From Marsupella aquatica (lineage: Eukaryota; Marchantiophyta): DNA of 64,000 nucleotides. Below are positions 11,168-24,400 of the stretch, one piece after another. The stretch is from contig OZ316892.1 in the NCBI GenBank assembly GCA_973895155.1, forward strand, positions 28,396,001-28,460,000. The letters run 5' to 3'. A program made the translations under genes and the position numbers. The notes below the pieces were generated by a model. That model made no database searches and was not told where the DNA came from. It worked only from the letters and a program-made list of their open reading frames with translations. The first letter of the stretch is position 1, and every line of letters starts with the position of its first letter.

Positions 11168-13848
11168 TATCTGGCTTCTTCAATTCGGGGAGTGATAAGA
11201 GCCAAAGGATCCACCACTTCAGCCTGCGTGACACCCTAACGAGGGATCTGCGACTCTCGGTTCAGGAAACGCCTATGGCTGGTCTAACCCAAACGAGCTG
11301 CGATGCTGATTTCACCAATGTTTGCAGTTTGCAAGTTCCAGTAGGAAAGCACCTCCATGCTGCAGTCCGAATTGAGAAAAACTATCAGCTCAACGAAACT
11401 TCAGATTATCGCAGCAGTACAGACTTGTTACGATTGCAGAGCCTAATCCCGAGAATTCACAGCGAAAGCCTGGCTGTGCCGACCTCCTTTCCTCGTTTGA
11501 GAGCCTATATAGTGCACAAGGAGAATGGGCGAGATCTACATAGTATAGTATCCAATCTTGCCCATACTCCTTAGTGCGTTTTTACCCGAATTATCATCGT
11601 GGCGTGTCTTTTCACGAATGGCTATCTTGGGGGGAAGGAATCATCTTTGGCGTATCTTTTTTCGAATTGTCATCTTGGAGGAAAAAATACTGGCTATTTA
11701 CTGAATTTTATTTATTTTTGGCACCTTTCGATGGGCCCAAACACACCTCCCGGGGCCAATCGAAATATTTAAAATTGAAGCCGGATGCACGGGACTAATT
11801 CTAGCCTGACAAAAGATTAAAATGGAAAACCGACGCTACTGAAAGTTTCGCTGACATTGAAAACTGTGATGAACCGGTAAACAGAGGATATCTGAGAACC
11901 AGCCACACTGGCCATGTTTCTAGTTCAAAAGAAGGCGACGTTGATCAACAGTAGCTGCAAACGTTCACATGCTAACAAGCAGTCTTGGTTTTAACCGAAG
12001 TTGAAATTGTTGCAGCTTTCCATGGATTAGTCACGAAGATTCTTACTATTCCTTATCAATATCAAGGTGGCTCAGACACCTCAACACCGAATTCGATTAT
12101 TAGACAATGACAGCTTTAAATGTTTGTCAAGGTATTGTGGTTGACACCTCCCAAAGCCCGTCAGACACTTACAAAGCATCAAAAGCAACTCTCACCAGAA
12201 GTTCCAGGACGAGGAACGATTGGAAAAAAGAGCACACCCCAATTGGACATCTAACTTGGTTCCACTAACCGCTTAATTACAGGGTGTTCTCATTCCTCCC
12301 TAATACTTTGGATGTCCTTTACGATCAGGTGGGTGGGAAGCAGCACAAGGAGAGCTTGAAGTTGCTGAAATCAAATACTTGTCATAGGTTTTGCAAGTGG
12401 AGAGATCCCCAGTATTCCAGCTAGTAAAACTCTTGTGAAGGTATCTAATGTTTTACTAGCCTTTTTTTGTGATTACTTGGATATCTCCAACACTGCTCAG
12501 ATTAATTCTAAGCTTGGTACACGTAACTTTATACTCGACGTGTGCAAATGAGCATCAGTAATGAAATGAATGGAAGGTCATGCTGTGAAGGTTGGAAGGA
12601 TTGAAACGAAGAATCCATTTTTTGTGATCAAGTTTTGCTGTGTAAAGGGTTTCTTCCCTATGGACTGAAAAGCTTTCAAACCCTTTCTATTTCATGCTCC
12701 ACAAGAGCTTCCCAGTACACTAGTCATCAACTCTGAGGAATGTTTGCAGATGTGAGCAATGTTAGAGCAGGAAAGGCATTGTTTGTGAATTTAGATACGG
12801 ACCTGGGTTTTCTCAGTATGAAGATGATGAGTTTTCCAAGACAAATGAACTCTCCTTTCTAAGATGCAATGGGCAATTTTTGGTTACGATGCAAGTAATT
12901 ACTGGTTAGAAGTTTGAAGGGAATGGTGATCGGAAAATACAGTAAGTTTTGCTGATCAAGGGTACACAGGAAAATTCGAAACTTGAGCAGATCTGAGAAA
13001 TTGGTCCAGCAGATTCGAAAGGAGCAAACTTCATTTATATTCACAATAAGAAAGAATTCTTGTACCTTGGAAACTGAACGATAAGGCATTCACCTGACCC
13101 AACAGACTCATGAAAAACCTGGTTATTCAACTTTTCAGCCTTCAAAAGCCTCAACGACCATCAACGTCATAACTTGTCCGCAGGATTAGGTCCCATTTTT
13201 CAAAAGCTCCAACGTATTTAAGTGTAGTCAAATGTTGGAGCAGTTGATCATATATCCGCGCCAGGAACGATACAACGTTGCGATCTTGGCGTTCAAGTTG
13301 AATTTATAAAACAAGTTGCTGCATCGCTCGCTGTAGTCGACGTATGATTGTTTGGCCGTTTGATTTCAAGAAAGAGTTCGATCATGATTCATAGAGCCAA
13401 AGTCGAGAGGATTTCAGACTGGATTTCAGGGTAAATTGAAACGTACGTACCAACATACTAATTATAGATTCGAAGAAAGATCGCAATCCAACTTGTCCAT
13501 ACACATCATTCTACAATGGTTCAATAGGAGGTCGTTTTTAATGTAGAGGCGTGATTGTTGAGATTGAAGTTTTCGTCGAGCGGGCGCAGCGCTGCAAGTG
13601 AACAGTGTGACTGAACAGCAGGGAATTAGTATCAATTGCTCATTTCGATCGGTTTGAACAGCACTCATGTCCCAACCCGTTGGTAATCGGAAGTACGTCG
13701 TCATTATCTCTTGAATAGGCTGCGATCGAGAGATTGCATGTACGCAGCTGCAGGCTCTAACCTTATATCGATCTGGCCCAGGTGCTTGAAGATGTTGTCT
13801 GAGTCGTAAGTCCCATCGATTATCAGAAACACACCATTGTACACTCGA
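11168..13848. other. Intergenic block between F-box and SET genes, unit 2
   Basis: Divergent upstream region shared with unit 1 (about 1178-4113, which is longer because of its doubled upstream segment). I see no conserved coding frame. The open frame on the minus strand over 13462-14019 overlaps the SET first exon antisense and has no recognisable content. Confidence 0.5.
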
Positions 13849-15779
13849 ATGGATCCGCTCGTAGGAAGCTCGAATAATAATCGAGCAGTATCGATGTCGC
13901 GTCTGACTTGTGATGAAATTGCCGAGAGTATTGCTGAGAACGAGGCCTGTCTCGTAGAATTCTTTTCGTCCGGTGAACCCGAGACGACGTCCATGTACGA
14001 GTTCAGACAGGTTCATCAACCCCTCAACATCCGGGAGTCGTCGGAGACGGCAGGTTGTGGGCTATTCCTAGAAGGTCCTGCTCAGCCTGGTGATCTTCTA
14101 ATTGTCGACAACGCCGTCGATTCCTGCGCATGCACCCGCGAATACACGCCCTACAAAGAAGATTCATACATCCATGCTCCGAAGGCAGATTGGAAGCCAC
14201 CACGTCCTCGTGTTCCTCCTAGAGTACAGGAGGATCTGATAAACAAGCTTATCGTCTGCTCGAGTGCCCCCACGGACACTCGAGCAGACCTCGACCCTGT
14301 ACGTATTCCTCCCAATCTCACTTACCGAAGATTTTGTTACTTTCGACAGGGCTCCGCAAATCCGCTTTTGTCATAATGTACCTGTTAGAGTCGATCTCAC
14401 TTTACTTGACGTCCGTCGAAGCACCGACTACGAAGGAACCGATTAGGGACAAGCGGTTCGACTTTACGAAGAAAAAAAAATTTTGAGCTAAAGGTTCTTC
14501 CTGGTGTTGTAGGTTACGAACGGGCTTAAGAGTCTTGATTCACGTTTTGCAGACAGCAGCAGCAGATGCAAATCCTCCGATCCTCAAAATCGGAGATTCT
14601 TGTCATGGCGTGACGAGAACCCTGAGGCGAGTTCGTGTCACAGAAGCCAACCTGATGACCTGCCCCGGCGCCTGAAAAACGTTGTCACCAACAATGCAAT
14701 CTGCAGCAAGGTGAGGAGCTTAAGCCTTAATGAACCGCCGCAGGTGGAAACGCTCGAGTGGTGGGGAGTGTGGCTCCTAGTGTCCTACATCAATCACTCA
14801 TGTGCGCCCAACTGCCACCGGATGCGAGTCGGGGAGGCGATGTTCATTCGCGCTGCCACGGACATTGCAGCCGGAGAAGAGCTCACTGTTCCCTACTTCG
14901 ACATATTTGAGCCGCTTGCTATCCGTGACGCGCACTGTCAAACCTTCGGCTTCAGGTACGACTAATTTGTAAATGTAGAGCGAGTCGTGAACTGCGCGCT
15001 GTCATACGGCGTTGGGAGACTAATTGACTTCTGCATTTATCGGAGATTTCAGGTGTGAGTGTTGTCGATGCTCATTCGAGCGTTCGCTTGGAACGCCTTA
15101 CACCGATATTCAGACGCAAATCGTACAGCTGAAGATGCAGCTGCAGACCGAGTGGACAGTCAATGCCACAGCTAGCGATGGAAAAGCCAACATTCTACTT
15201 CACCAACTTGCAGACTTGGTATTTCCTGTCAACATATACGCAAGTTCAGAAGAAATAGATGTTCGGCCGACTCGTCGGCACACCAAAAGCACCAAGCGGG
15301 CTTCTAAGCTTCGGAAGAAGGACCATATGTCGAAGAAAAGAATTTTGCAGCAATGCTGGATTGAGGCATCATTCGTCGATGCTTACATAGCAATGTATGC
15401 AGTCTGCGCAGCCAGACCTTTCACCGGTATGAGGGAAGGTTTTGATCCCATTCTGTATTTAGAAAGTTTGAAACCAGATATTCCGATAACTCGAACTGAG
15501 GTCGGACAGGTCGCGCAAAGGATGATTTATGCTTCGGTACAAGTTCTAGATATAGTCGCGCCAGTTCATCCGGGAAATATGTTGGGGCAGGAATTCTACT
15601 CCATCGGAGTGAAGGCCTACAGACAACTTCTCAATTGCGACGAGTCAGAACTCGAACTCTCTCAGAAGAGCGAAGATCTAGAAAGGTTTATAATGGAGGG
15701 CATATGCTTCTATTCACGGTATTATGGATGTTCAGATGAACCTATACTACTGGAGGAGCTACTGGAAATGGAGTCTTAA
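13849..15779 (+). CDS. SET-domain (SMYD-like) protein, copy 2
   Basis: Three exons: 13849 to about 14298 or 14302, 14553-14955 and 15053-15779. Reading through requires either the GT at 14303 as donor (phase 1, about 527 aa) or a one-base frameshift, because the donor at 14299 used in copy 1 leaves exon 2 out of frame here. The start ATG at 13849 is the first in frame. The SET region begins near residue 50 (GCGLF) and the core holds NHSCAPNC, GEELTVPYFD and the post-SET CECCRC. It lacks an obvious MYND finger. Such proteins are SAM-dependent lysine methyltransferases; substrate unknown. A basic linker follows the post-SET, then a helical, TPR-like C-terminus. The catalytic residues look intact, so it may be functional if the splice works. 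Confidence 0.72.
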
Positions 15780-17040
15780 GACCAAACCTCTCGTCCGACC
15801 GTCATTTTGCTGCTCTAGATACATTTTCGGATTGATTATTTCGGCCCGTGATTGAACATTGCAAACGTACTTAGGAGCACACTTTCATCCCAAGCTGCCT
15901 GATCTATTTATTTATCATTCTTTATGAATCTCTTTTACGGGACTACCACAGTCAACCTCTGTCCAGTGCTGTAGGGACCTCCCGATGGACCATCATGAAT
16001 TCCCAGTTTGGTCACGTCTGGTATATATGCTTTCGGTCTAGTATATAGCTCCTCAACCATTCTGCAAGTTCATTGCTCACCTGTGTGGTTGAAGTGTTCA
16101 GTATCGCCGCTGAAACCACAGAAATAAGACCGGTCGTTGTGCCAAGTTTGTTCTTGTGACCGTCCAGTCACATGCTGTCATATAAAATAATTTGAGGTAC
16201 TTTCCATTTGCATAATGTCCTTCTTGCACGTCTTGTTGATCATCCTGTCGATTGTTTTAGACTCATGTGTGAGTGTTTCAATGTTTTATGTAGCTTGTTT
16301 AGTATGTCCAGTAAGGTAATTATCCTAAATGAGATTGGCCAGACGCCAGATCCAAGGTTACAACAGATGCCAAACTGAACATGTTCCTGTTTTTGTTTCC
16401 TGTACAGGAAACGCAAATTGTTGATCTCCATCATTCTCTGTTACATAATTTATTGGTGTGAGTTGTTGTACACAATCCGAGCATCAAATTTGGAGATTGC
16501 CTTCGATCCAAACTAGTCCAGCGATGAAAGTAAAATACCTTCAGTGGCTCTAGGGTGTCTTCAGGAAACGTCTCAACTAGCTTTCGAGAAGGTGACAGTC
16601 ATCAGAGAGCAATCCGATTAGGGAATGTTGGATTCCGCGTCGATCTTTTTTATCCACGTTGCATTTCAAAAATAATCTTTTATGGACTAGGACTCCATCA
16701 GACCTTAAGAGTGCAGAAAAACGGTAACACCATAGCTGAGTAGCTAATCGTTTTGTCCACAGTTCGGGAAGCCTCTATTTGGTCGAAACTTTCATTACTG
16801 CCGCTGGAACCGCAGAAATTATGCCGATTGTTGTGTCGAGTTTTTTCTAGTGTCCAGTCAGATGCTATCATGCATGACATATACCTTGAGTACTTTCCGT
16901 CACTTGTACTTCTCCTTTCAAAGTCTTGATATTATTCGATCTCCATAGATTTAGAGTCAAATGTGATTGTGTGAAAGTTTGATGTAGCTTGAATACTCTG
17001 TTTCTCAAGTAATCTTAGATGAGATTGGCGAGACGGCTGC
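15780..17040. other. Non-coding tail of unit 2
   Basis: Collinear with about 6010-7070. No supported gene. It resembles transcribed 3' flank followed by spacer DNA. Confidence 0.45.
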
Positions 17041-17660
17041 AACAGAGGCTAGATCAGGAGATCCACCTATAAGAAACATCGCGGAAATCAATCTCGAGCT
17101 CGAACACAATTGACAACAAGTAGCTGCAGCGTTCAAATATAAAATTGAGATAACAATATGCAATTAACAGAACAACGAAGTGGAAAATTGCAGAGAAGGT
17201 CCTCCCTTAATTGTTTCGAAAATCACTCTAGATCTTGGGAAAATTGAGAGAAGATATATCCACTTGAGAGACAACGAAGTGGAAAGATTGAACTCCACAG
17301 AAGATCCGCCATAAGAAAGTATTCAGAACTCAATCTCGAGCTCGGACAAAATTGGCAACAAGCAGCTGCACCTTTCAACTGGGCAATTTGAGAAAAACCC
17401 CAGTTGAGAGACAACGAAGTGGAAACATTGAACTCCACAGAGGATCCGCCATAACAAAATATTCAGAACTCAATTGACAAAAACCAGCTGCAGCTTTCAA
17501 TTCGGAAAAATCGATATAACATCCAGCTGAGAGCCGACGGAGTGGGCGCAATGCAGAAAGCATCTGCCCATTAGAAACTTTCAGAAATCGATCTTGAGCT
17601 CAGACGAAACTGGCAGCAAGGAGCTTCAGCGTTCAATTGGGCAAATTGCAACCTTACCGC
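17040..17660. repeat. Degenerate satellite of roughly 120-150 bp
   Basis: Four or more diverged units are visible. Each carries a GAGAGACAACGAAGTGG-like core, GAACTCCACAGA-GATCCGCC, CAGAACTCAAT, an AATTG-CAA segment and AGCTGCAGC-TTCAA. Units begin near 17090, 17265, 17405 and 17525. Unit 1 of the segmental duplication has only one or two such units (near 7170 and 7655), so the array expanded after the duplication or contracted in unit 1. No coding content. Confidence 0.65.
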
Positions 17661-17699
17661 ACTGACTACCTTTCTAAACAAAATTACTGCACTACGATC

Positions 17700-18140
17700 A
17701 CTCTGGAGAACTTCTCTAAAACTAGCGAATGTCCGAAACCAGACTCCAGTTTTCGCGCACAGTGTAAAACATAGCTCTTCTAGTCAGCCAACGGCCCCAA
17801 TTATGGCGGAACTGAGAGGTCCCACCGTCTCGAGCCTCTCCCCACAGTTGGCGGCAGCAGGCGATCACTTTGGTGGGCCCCAGACGCCGAGTGCGCATGC
17901 GATCAATGCATGAGCGTCGTCCGATGAGGGATCGACATCTCTACCGTAGCTGAGCAGTGACACGCTCAATGCATGCGCGGCGTCCGATGAGGAGACGACA
18001 TCTCGGCCGTAGGTGAGGCCTAGTCCTAGTCACTGCTGATGAAGCAGAAATCCATTACCACAGTCATCTGCCGCCACCTCAGCGGAACTGTCCTACGCAT
18101 GGCAAGAGCAGTAACTGCAGTTATGGGCTCCATCCTTTAA
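17700..18140. repeat. Spacer with a two-copy 66-bp repeat
   Basis: Two copies, about 17903-17968 and 17969-18030, share TCAATGCATG-GCG-CGTCCGATGAGG, CGACATCTC and CCGTAG-TGAG. The region is otherwise unremarkable and no gene is seen. Confidence 0.55.
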
Positions 18141-19750
18141 TTAAACTTCTAAATGTGACGAGAATCATCGAAAGAGGACTGGATAACCTAAAACGGATAG
18201 TGTGGAAAGCTCGGATTGACACACATGTGTGACAGGGTGCTTGGATGGACTCACACAAACACGATCCAGAAATAAAATTGTACTTCTATTTACCATTTAT
18301 AATTTCTCCCACAGTACTCTCTTCCAATTTGGCTACATTTTAAAATTGATTGTGTCCATGCCAGTCTCAACTCTAATCCTATGGGAGCTTTTCTTTGCAA
18401 AAACCTGGTTTCACTTCTTAAAATGTGTGGATGAGAGTTTTTCTATCTAGAAACATGACTTCACTTGCTCAAACTGCTAGTTTGTTACATTGTGGCTAAA
18501 TTGTGCCTATCCCCATAAGGAGTGTCAAAGTACAACGAGTTCTAGATCCTGAAGGGTTACTTACCGAGGTACGTGATGGCTTGTGCAGACAGTGAGAACC
18601 GTTGAGTAGCAGTCGTGTAAGAGAGCAAGTGCGGCTTCGTATGGGAGGGGCCGCTGGAGGTGCAAGGGGCACTAGGGTGCTTGCTCAAGGTATTCCGTGA
18701 AGGCGTTCGGGCACCAGGGGCACTTGGGCGTGAGTGTTGGGATTGGTGAGGGCGCTGGGTGGCTAGGTCCACCACTCATCCAAAAAAATTAAGCCTTTAA
18801 CACTTTGATTATGGGAGAACTTTGACACTCAATAATCTTAGATCCAATCTTTATGTTTGTGGAGCTTTTCTTTCCTGACACCTGGCTTCTCTTTCTCAAA
18901 TGTGTATGGGAGCTTTTCTTTTTCTCACACCGTCCTAACCACCAAGCCAAAAAATGGCCTCACTTTCTCAAACATGCCTGTGGGAGATATTGTTTTCAAT
19001 AGTATTCCCGTGGGTGACTGAAGGGCTCTCCATCCCTATTCATAAGCATGATAAAATAAATATCTAGATTTTTTGTTATTAAGAACACTATAAAATAAAA
19101 ACATTATATTTATTTATTTATTTATTTATTTATAATATATATATAATAAAATACTGTTTACAAAGCATTGTGTGCCAGAATGTCCCAAAAAATTAGAGTC
19201 TCTGCTAGTGAGGGGCTATCACTGCCCCAAATGCTCTGCTAAGAGGATCTTAATACATAAATGCCAAAGATATTTTTATTTGAGTAATTTTACTTGAAGT
19301 AGCCAAGAATTTAAATGACGAGATGAGATGCCCTGAATTTTACAAAGTGAAAAGAGAAAAATCAGGAAAGGCTTGGATCCTCCAATGGCAGATGGTTTCA
19401 CTTTCTCAAACTAATCAACGCTGTTCACTGACCTAACTAATCCGCTCCAAAACCGAGTCATACGCTCCTAATCACCTCTTCCAAAACATGGCTTTCACCT
19501 CCTCAGACGTGTCTATGGGAGATTTTCTTTCCAAACCCATGACTCCGATGCCCCCCTTTTCACTCGCTTAATTAATTAATCCCACGCAAAGCCCAGTCAT
19601 ACCCTCCTAATCACGCTTTCCACCTCGGCGACAAGATCAGGCAGGCCCAAGCTTTGACATGTGTGACCCCACCGGGCCCACAGGTGTCCTTTTCCCCCGC
19701 GGATAGGTGGGATTCATTAATTGCGAAACGTATTTAGCGAATGGGAGGAG
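18140..19750. repeat. Degenerate interspersed repeat, no gene
   Basis: A motif of the form TATGGGAGCTTTTCTTT, then a GGCTTCACTTTCTCAAA-like segment and an ATGTG, recurs in loosely spaced, decayed form near 18380, 18850, 18905, 18955, 19385 and 19490. An A/T microsatellite (TTTA repeats followed by TATA repeats) lies at about 19100-19150. No convincing open frame is present. Confidence 0.45.
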
Positions 19751-21442
19751 GGCGCATAAAACCCTCTAATTCATCCAATTAGCGTTCCAAAGACCCTCTA
19801 ATTGGCCATAATTTGGGGGGTAAAACGAGCTAATTAACCCGCTTTGAGCTTTCGACTCTTCGTCCTTTCCTCTGTTATTACTCTCCTTCTCTTCCACGGC
19901 GTCGTCGATTACCTCTCGTGTTCGAGTCTATCCATTTCGCACTCCTCCTCTTCCTCGCTCACCTCCTTTTGCTCCTTCCGACCTTCCGACGAACCGATCC
20001 TTCGATTTCGCATTCCGAGGAGCTGCCTCTTCACCAACTTTCTCGAATCATCGTACGCACGACGGGCGACGAAGCATCGCAGTACTGTAGGAGGAAAAGC
20101 CATCCAACTGAAACTGCGTAGAAGGTCATGGTTTCTTCTTGCAGTTTGTTCTCCTTCCTTCGCCCTGTGAAAAGCGCCGCATGATCATTTGAGGTGGAGA
20201 CTGAAACGGCATCGATTGATGCGGAGGGCGGAAGGGTAGAGATAAAGAAGAAAGAAAGAGATCGAGCGAGAGTGCCGTGGAGGGTTGGGCTGGCTGCCGT
20301 TCTGTTCCGTTCCGTTCCGTTCCGCGCCGTGCCGTCGTGCTCAGCAGTCGGCACTCACTTTCGCCTCCCTCTACGTCATCGATACATTCTGGTCTTCTTG
20401 GGGTTGGGGTTTAGTGGAGACGTGATCTGATGTGGAGCATTTCGCGTTAGGGCTTGTGGAAAATTTGAGTTGCGTATCGGATGTTAGAGAACGGTCTGCC
20501 GGTCGATCGATTGGAGGGTGATGGACTGAGCGAGGCAATGCGGTGGTGATGCGCGGCAGGGTTTGCTCATCAGCTGCTGGAGGAGCGTCTCTGTCATTAT
20601 TATTATTAGCATTATTGCGACAAGTGCCGTCGTCGATTTGATCTGATTGGAGCCGATTAATTGAAGGTGGTGTTGGCGTGGCTGGCTCGGAATTGGGCTG
20701 GAGTGCAATTTATGGTTCTTCGGAAGGTATTCGTACATGCTAGGGTTTAAGGAGTCCAGCGCTGTCATGGTCACTCGCGGCTGATTACAGGAGCGAGCGT
20801 GCGTTTGGTAGGCAGAGTGGAGAAGCGTGGAGTGGGAGCTGTGAGAGTGAACGAGTCGGGTAGCCTTTCTCGAACGTGAGCGGAGCCGCAGGGTATCAGT
20901 AGAGGGCAAGCAAGCTTCCTGCATTTTTGCAAGAAGCTATTTTGATTTCTTCTGCTTTGGCGTCCCTGTAGAATTTAGGGTTTTTGGCGGTAGCCTCATT
21001 TTTCTTACCTGTGTATTTTGCTCTGCATTCTGGAGACCTTAGTGAGGCGGAGAAATATATACTGAACATCTTTCGTTGCGGTCGTCGGCTGCTCCCTTAC
21101 TCCCCTTGATCTTTCCTCCAGCAATTCTCCTCTCTCCTATTTGGAAAGAGGAGAGTAGATCGTCGTTTAATATTACTTTTAGAGATCAATTTTCGTGCTG
21201 CTGCCTGTTGGTTAGGCTCTTCAATTGGATAGACTTCAGTGCGGAGACATTCGGACGCTGGCAGAACTTTAGCGCTGAAAGCTTCATCCGTTTCATTCAA
21301 AGATCTGCTTCGCAAGTCTATTTTCATGTCGTCGTTTGCAATGCTCTCAGCTTAGGGAGTGGAGGGACCTGTCGTTCGCTTTGATCCCTTGCTCGGGAGA
21401 GAAAGTAAAGTTGTAGGGAGAGGAGGTAGTCAGGTCTAAAGG
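19750..21442 (+). promoter_or_regulatory. Promoter and long 5' leader of the MRF-like gene
   Basis: A CATAAAA box at 19755-19761 is followed by pyrimidine-rich DNA from about 19850 (CTCTTCGTCCTTTCCTCTG) typical of plant leaders. The leader would be about 1.6 kb unless 5' UTR introns shorten it. It holds several upstream ATGs, for example a minimal ATG-GAC-TGA at 20521-20529, and a (GTTCC)n run near 20295-20325. Upstream reading frames on both strands look non-conserved. The transcription start is not determined; this is inference from base composition and position. Confidence 0.4.
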
Positions 21443-24400
21443 ATGTCCTCCACTACGGGATTTTTGACGGAGGAGCAGCGAAAGCTGCTGAGATCTGCGT
21501 CTCAAGGACGCGATACTGTCCCTCAGGAGGCCACCTCGCCGAAGGGTAGCTCTGGCTCTGGACATGGTAACAAGCTCGCGTCTGCAGGGAGTGGAAGTCT
21601 GACGAAGGACAAAAGGTCTAATTCCGGACGACAAGGGAAACCTAAAAAGGGTGAGTATTCCTCTCTTACTAGTCCTGCTCTACTTGTATTCTCTCATGGT
21701 TTCGGGTCCAAAGTCTGCAGACCTGGACTGTCACACGTCCCAGATGTGATAGCCACTCTCTACTTTCAAACATCTAGGATTGAAACCATGCGAGGTTGTC
21801 TTTTGCATTTGGGGAAAATGATTGCAATATTGCTGCATTTTGATTGAAGGTGGGTGACGTATGGCCTCGACAGGGACTGTGTACTTGAAAAAGAACCCTT
21901 ACTGTAGTTCTCACAATCCGTGAACATTTTTTCCGTGAATCGTAAAATGCAGATTTTGTTGTCGAGTATTTGGTGCAGCTCTCCTCTGGTCTCGTACTTC
22001 ACTGTTAGCCTCATTGGGCTGGAAAATGCATCTCGTTAAAGTACTCAAGCTACATGTAAATGATATGGGAATTTGATATCTTGGATCTGTCACAGGTGGC
22101 GGTGGAGGCAAAGGTACATGGGGCAGTCTCCTGGATGGAGACAGCGACGTGCAGTGCGACCGACATGATCCTAACTACGATAGCGAAGAGGTCAGTTCAG
22201 TGTCTCTTGGAACCCTGTACGTCGTGTTAGTTTTGTCAATCGTCGAATTTCAGCCCGAGCTGTGTTTCCGCTCCCAGATTTGGCAGCGCGTATGGCGTGG
22301 GCCTTAAACAGAGGTAAAGCCTTGAGGTTCCCTCCCAGATTCGACAGTGAGAATTCTACCTGAAGGCGCCTGCCTAGTTTCGGTCATTTTATTCGATACA
22401 GGTGAGATGCATCCATAGTTCTCTATATTCGAGGTACTTTTCATTTAAACGTCACTTTGAAGTCTCCGCCTCATTCGACCTGGTCCTTAATGCTGCAGGA
22501 GCCCTACAAGCTGGTGGGAGCTCCAGTGGCACAGTCCTTGGAAGAGTACAGAGAAAAGGTGGTCACAATCATCGAAGAATATTTTAACAACGATGATGTG
22601 CCTGAGACTGCAGCAATTCTTCGGGATGTGGGCTCTCCCAATTATCATCACTACTTCATTAAGAAACTGATTTCCATGGCAATGGACAGGCATGATCGTG
22701 AGAAAGAAATGGCATCGGTTTTGCTGTCGGCTTTGTATGCGGACGTGATTGAGCCTGAGCAGATAGCCAAGGGCTTCACGAAGCTACTCGAGTCTGTGGA
22801 TGATCTAACCTTGGACATTCCCGATGCTTCTGACATCCTGGCCCTCTTTCTTGCACGAGCAGTTGTAGATGATATTCTACCGCCAGCATTCCTTACGAAG
22901 ACACTGAAGGTGCTGCCTGAAGGGTGCGAGGGAATTAATGTCCTGCAGAAAACGGAGAAGAGCTACTTACTGGCGCCCCACCATGCTGAACTGGTGGAAA
23001 AGAAATGGGGTGGGAGCACGCACACCACTGTGGAGGAGGTGAAGAAGAAAATCACGGTCCTGTTGAACGAGTATACACAGAGTGGGGATAGAGAAGAGGC
23101 GACCCGGTGCATCCGTGAACTCAATGTGCCTTTCTTCCATCACGAAGTTGTGAAGAAAGCCCTCACGTTAGCCATGGAGAAGAGAAGTGCGGAGTCTTCC
23201 ATATTGTCTTTGCTTCAAGAATGCGCAGAGGAGGGCCTCATCACGTCCAGCCAAATGTCAAAAGGTTTTGCCCGGCTTGCAGACACGGTGGATGACTTGG
23301 CTCTGGATATTCCTCAGGCTAAAGAGCTGCTGCAATCCCTTACAGCGAAGGCCAAGAAGGGTGGGTGGCTCGGCTCTTCATTAGCTAGAACTGCGTCGTC
23401 GGTGGAAATTCCTATGCCGGCTGATGATGACGCACGAATTTTCAAGCAAAAGGCAACTACGATCATACAGGAATATTTTCTTTCAGATGACATAGCTGAA
23501 GTGATTCGCAGTCTGGAAGATCTCGCTGCCCCTGACTACTATGCGACGTTTTTGAAAAGACTTATCACCTTGGCGCTGGATAGGAAATATCGAGAAAAGG
23601 AGCAAGCGTCAGTTTTGCTATCGGCCCTTTATGCCGAAGTGATTCCAGTTGGGCAGATAGCCAGGGCCTTTGTTTTACTACTCGAATCAGCTGAGGACAC
23701 TTCTTTGGATATTCCTGACGCTGCAAATGAGCTGTCCCTATTCTTGGCTCGTGCGGTTGTGGATGATGTCCTTGCCCCTGTGTATTTGGATGAAATCGAC
23801 GAGCAATTGGATGACGATTCTCTGGGACGAGAAATTGTCCATAGCGCTCGTTCGGTTCTTGCTGCCACACATGCTGGTGAGTGGGATGATTTGCAAAGTT
23901 TTCGCTCGTCAATTTCTGAGGTTTATTCGTCATTGCATTGGCTGCAAACAGGTGCCCCTTGGATTTCTGCAGTATATCGCCGCCTCTTTTATCATTGTTT
24001 GCTTGAAACTTCTCAGTGGTGTAGTTGTTTGGTTTCTGTGTAATGCCCTCTGGTTGTTTTTCTCAACAAGCCTTGCCGTTATTGATGTCTTGCAGGAGAA
24101 CGAGTCTTGCGCTGCTGGGGTGGTGGTGGCACGGGCCAACCCATTGACGATACCAAAGATAAAATTATCAAGCTTTTGGAGGAGTACGCAGCTGGGGGCG
24201 AACTTAGTGAGGCTTGTCAGTGTATTCGAGACTTGAATATGCCTTTCTTTCACCATGAAGTCGTGAAGAAAGCCTTGATCATGGCTATGGAAAAGAAGGA
24301 CGATCGGCTGTTAGGTTTATTGCAGGAGAGCGCTAGTGAAGGTCTGATAACAACGAGCCAGATGGTGAAAGGATTTAGCAGGGTTGTTGATGCTCTGGAC

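Larger units (their letters stand above)
9991..17340. repeat. Tandem segmental duplication, unit 2
   Basis: Matches about 1-7720 in the same order and orientation. Position 9991 corresponds to position 1. The F-box genes keep an offset of exactly 9990 over the whole alignment. After the SET region the offset changes because the two units differ there. Confidence 0.85.

Noticed and set aside
13462-14019. 185-aa open frame antisense to SET copy 2
   Set aside because: It overlaps the SET first exon on the other strand and is not kept in unit 1.
17905-18000. CGTCCGATGAGG resembling a hammerhead ribozyme core, as in plant retrozymes
   Set aside because: The core lacks the CUGAUGA sequence and no GAAA partner strand is seen, so a hammerhead cannot form.
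18557-18775. 72-aa open frame in G-rich spacer, minus strand
   Set aside because: Low-complexity Ser/Pro/Thr translation with no support on either side.
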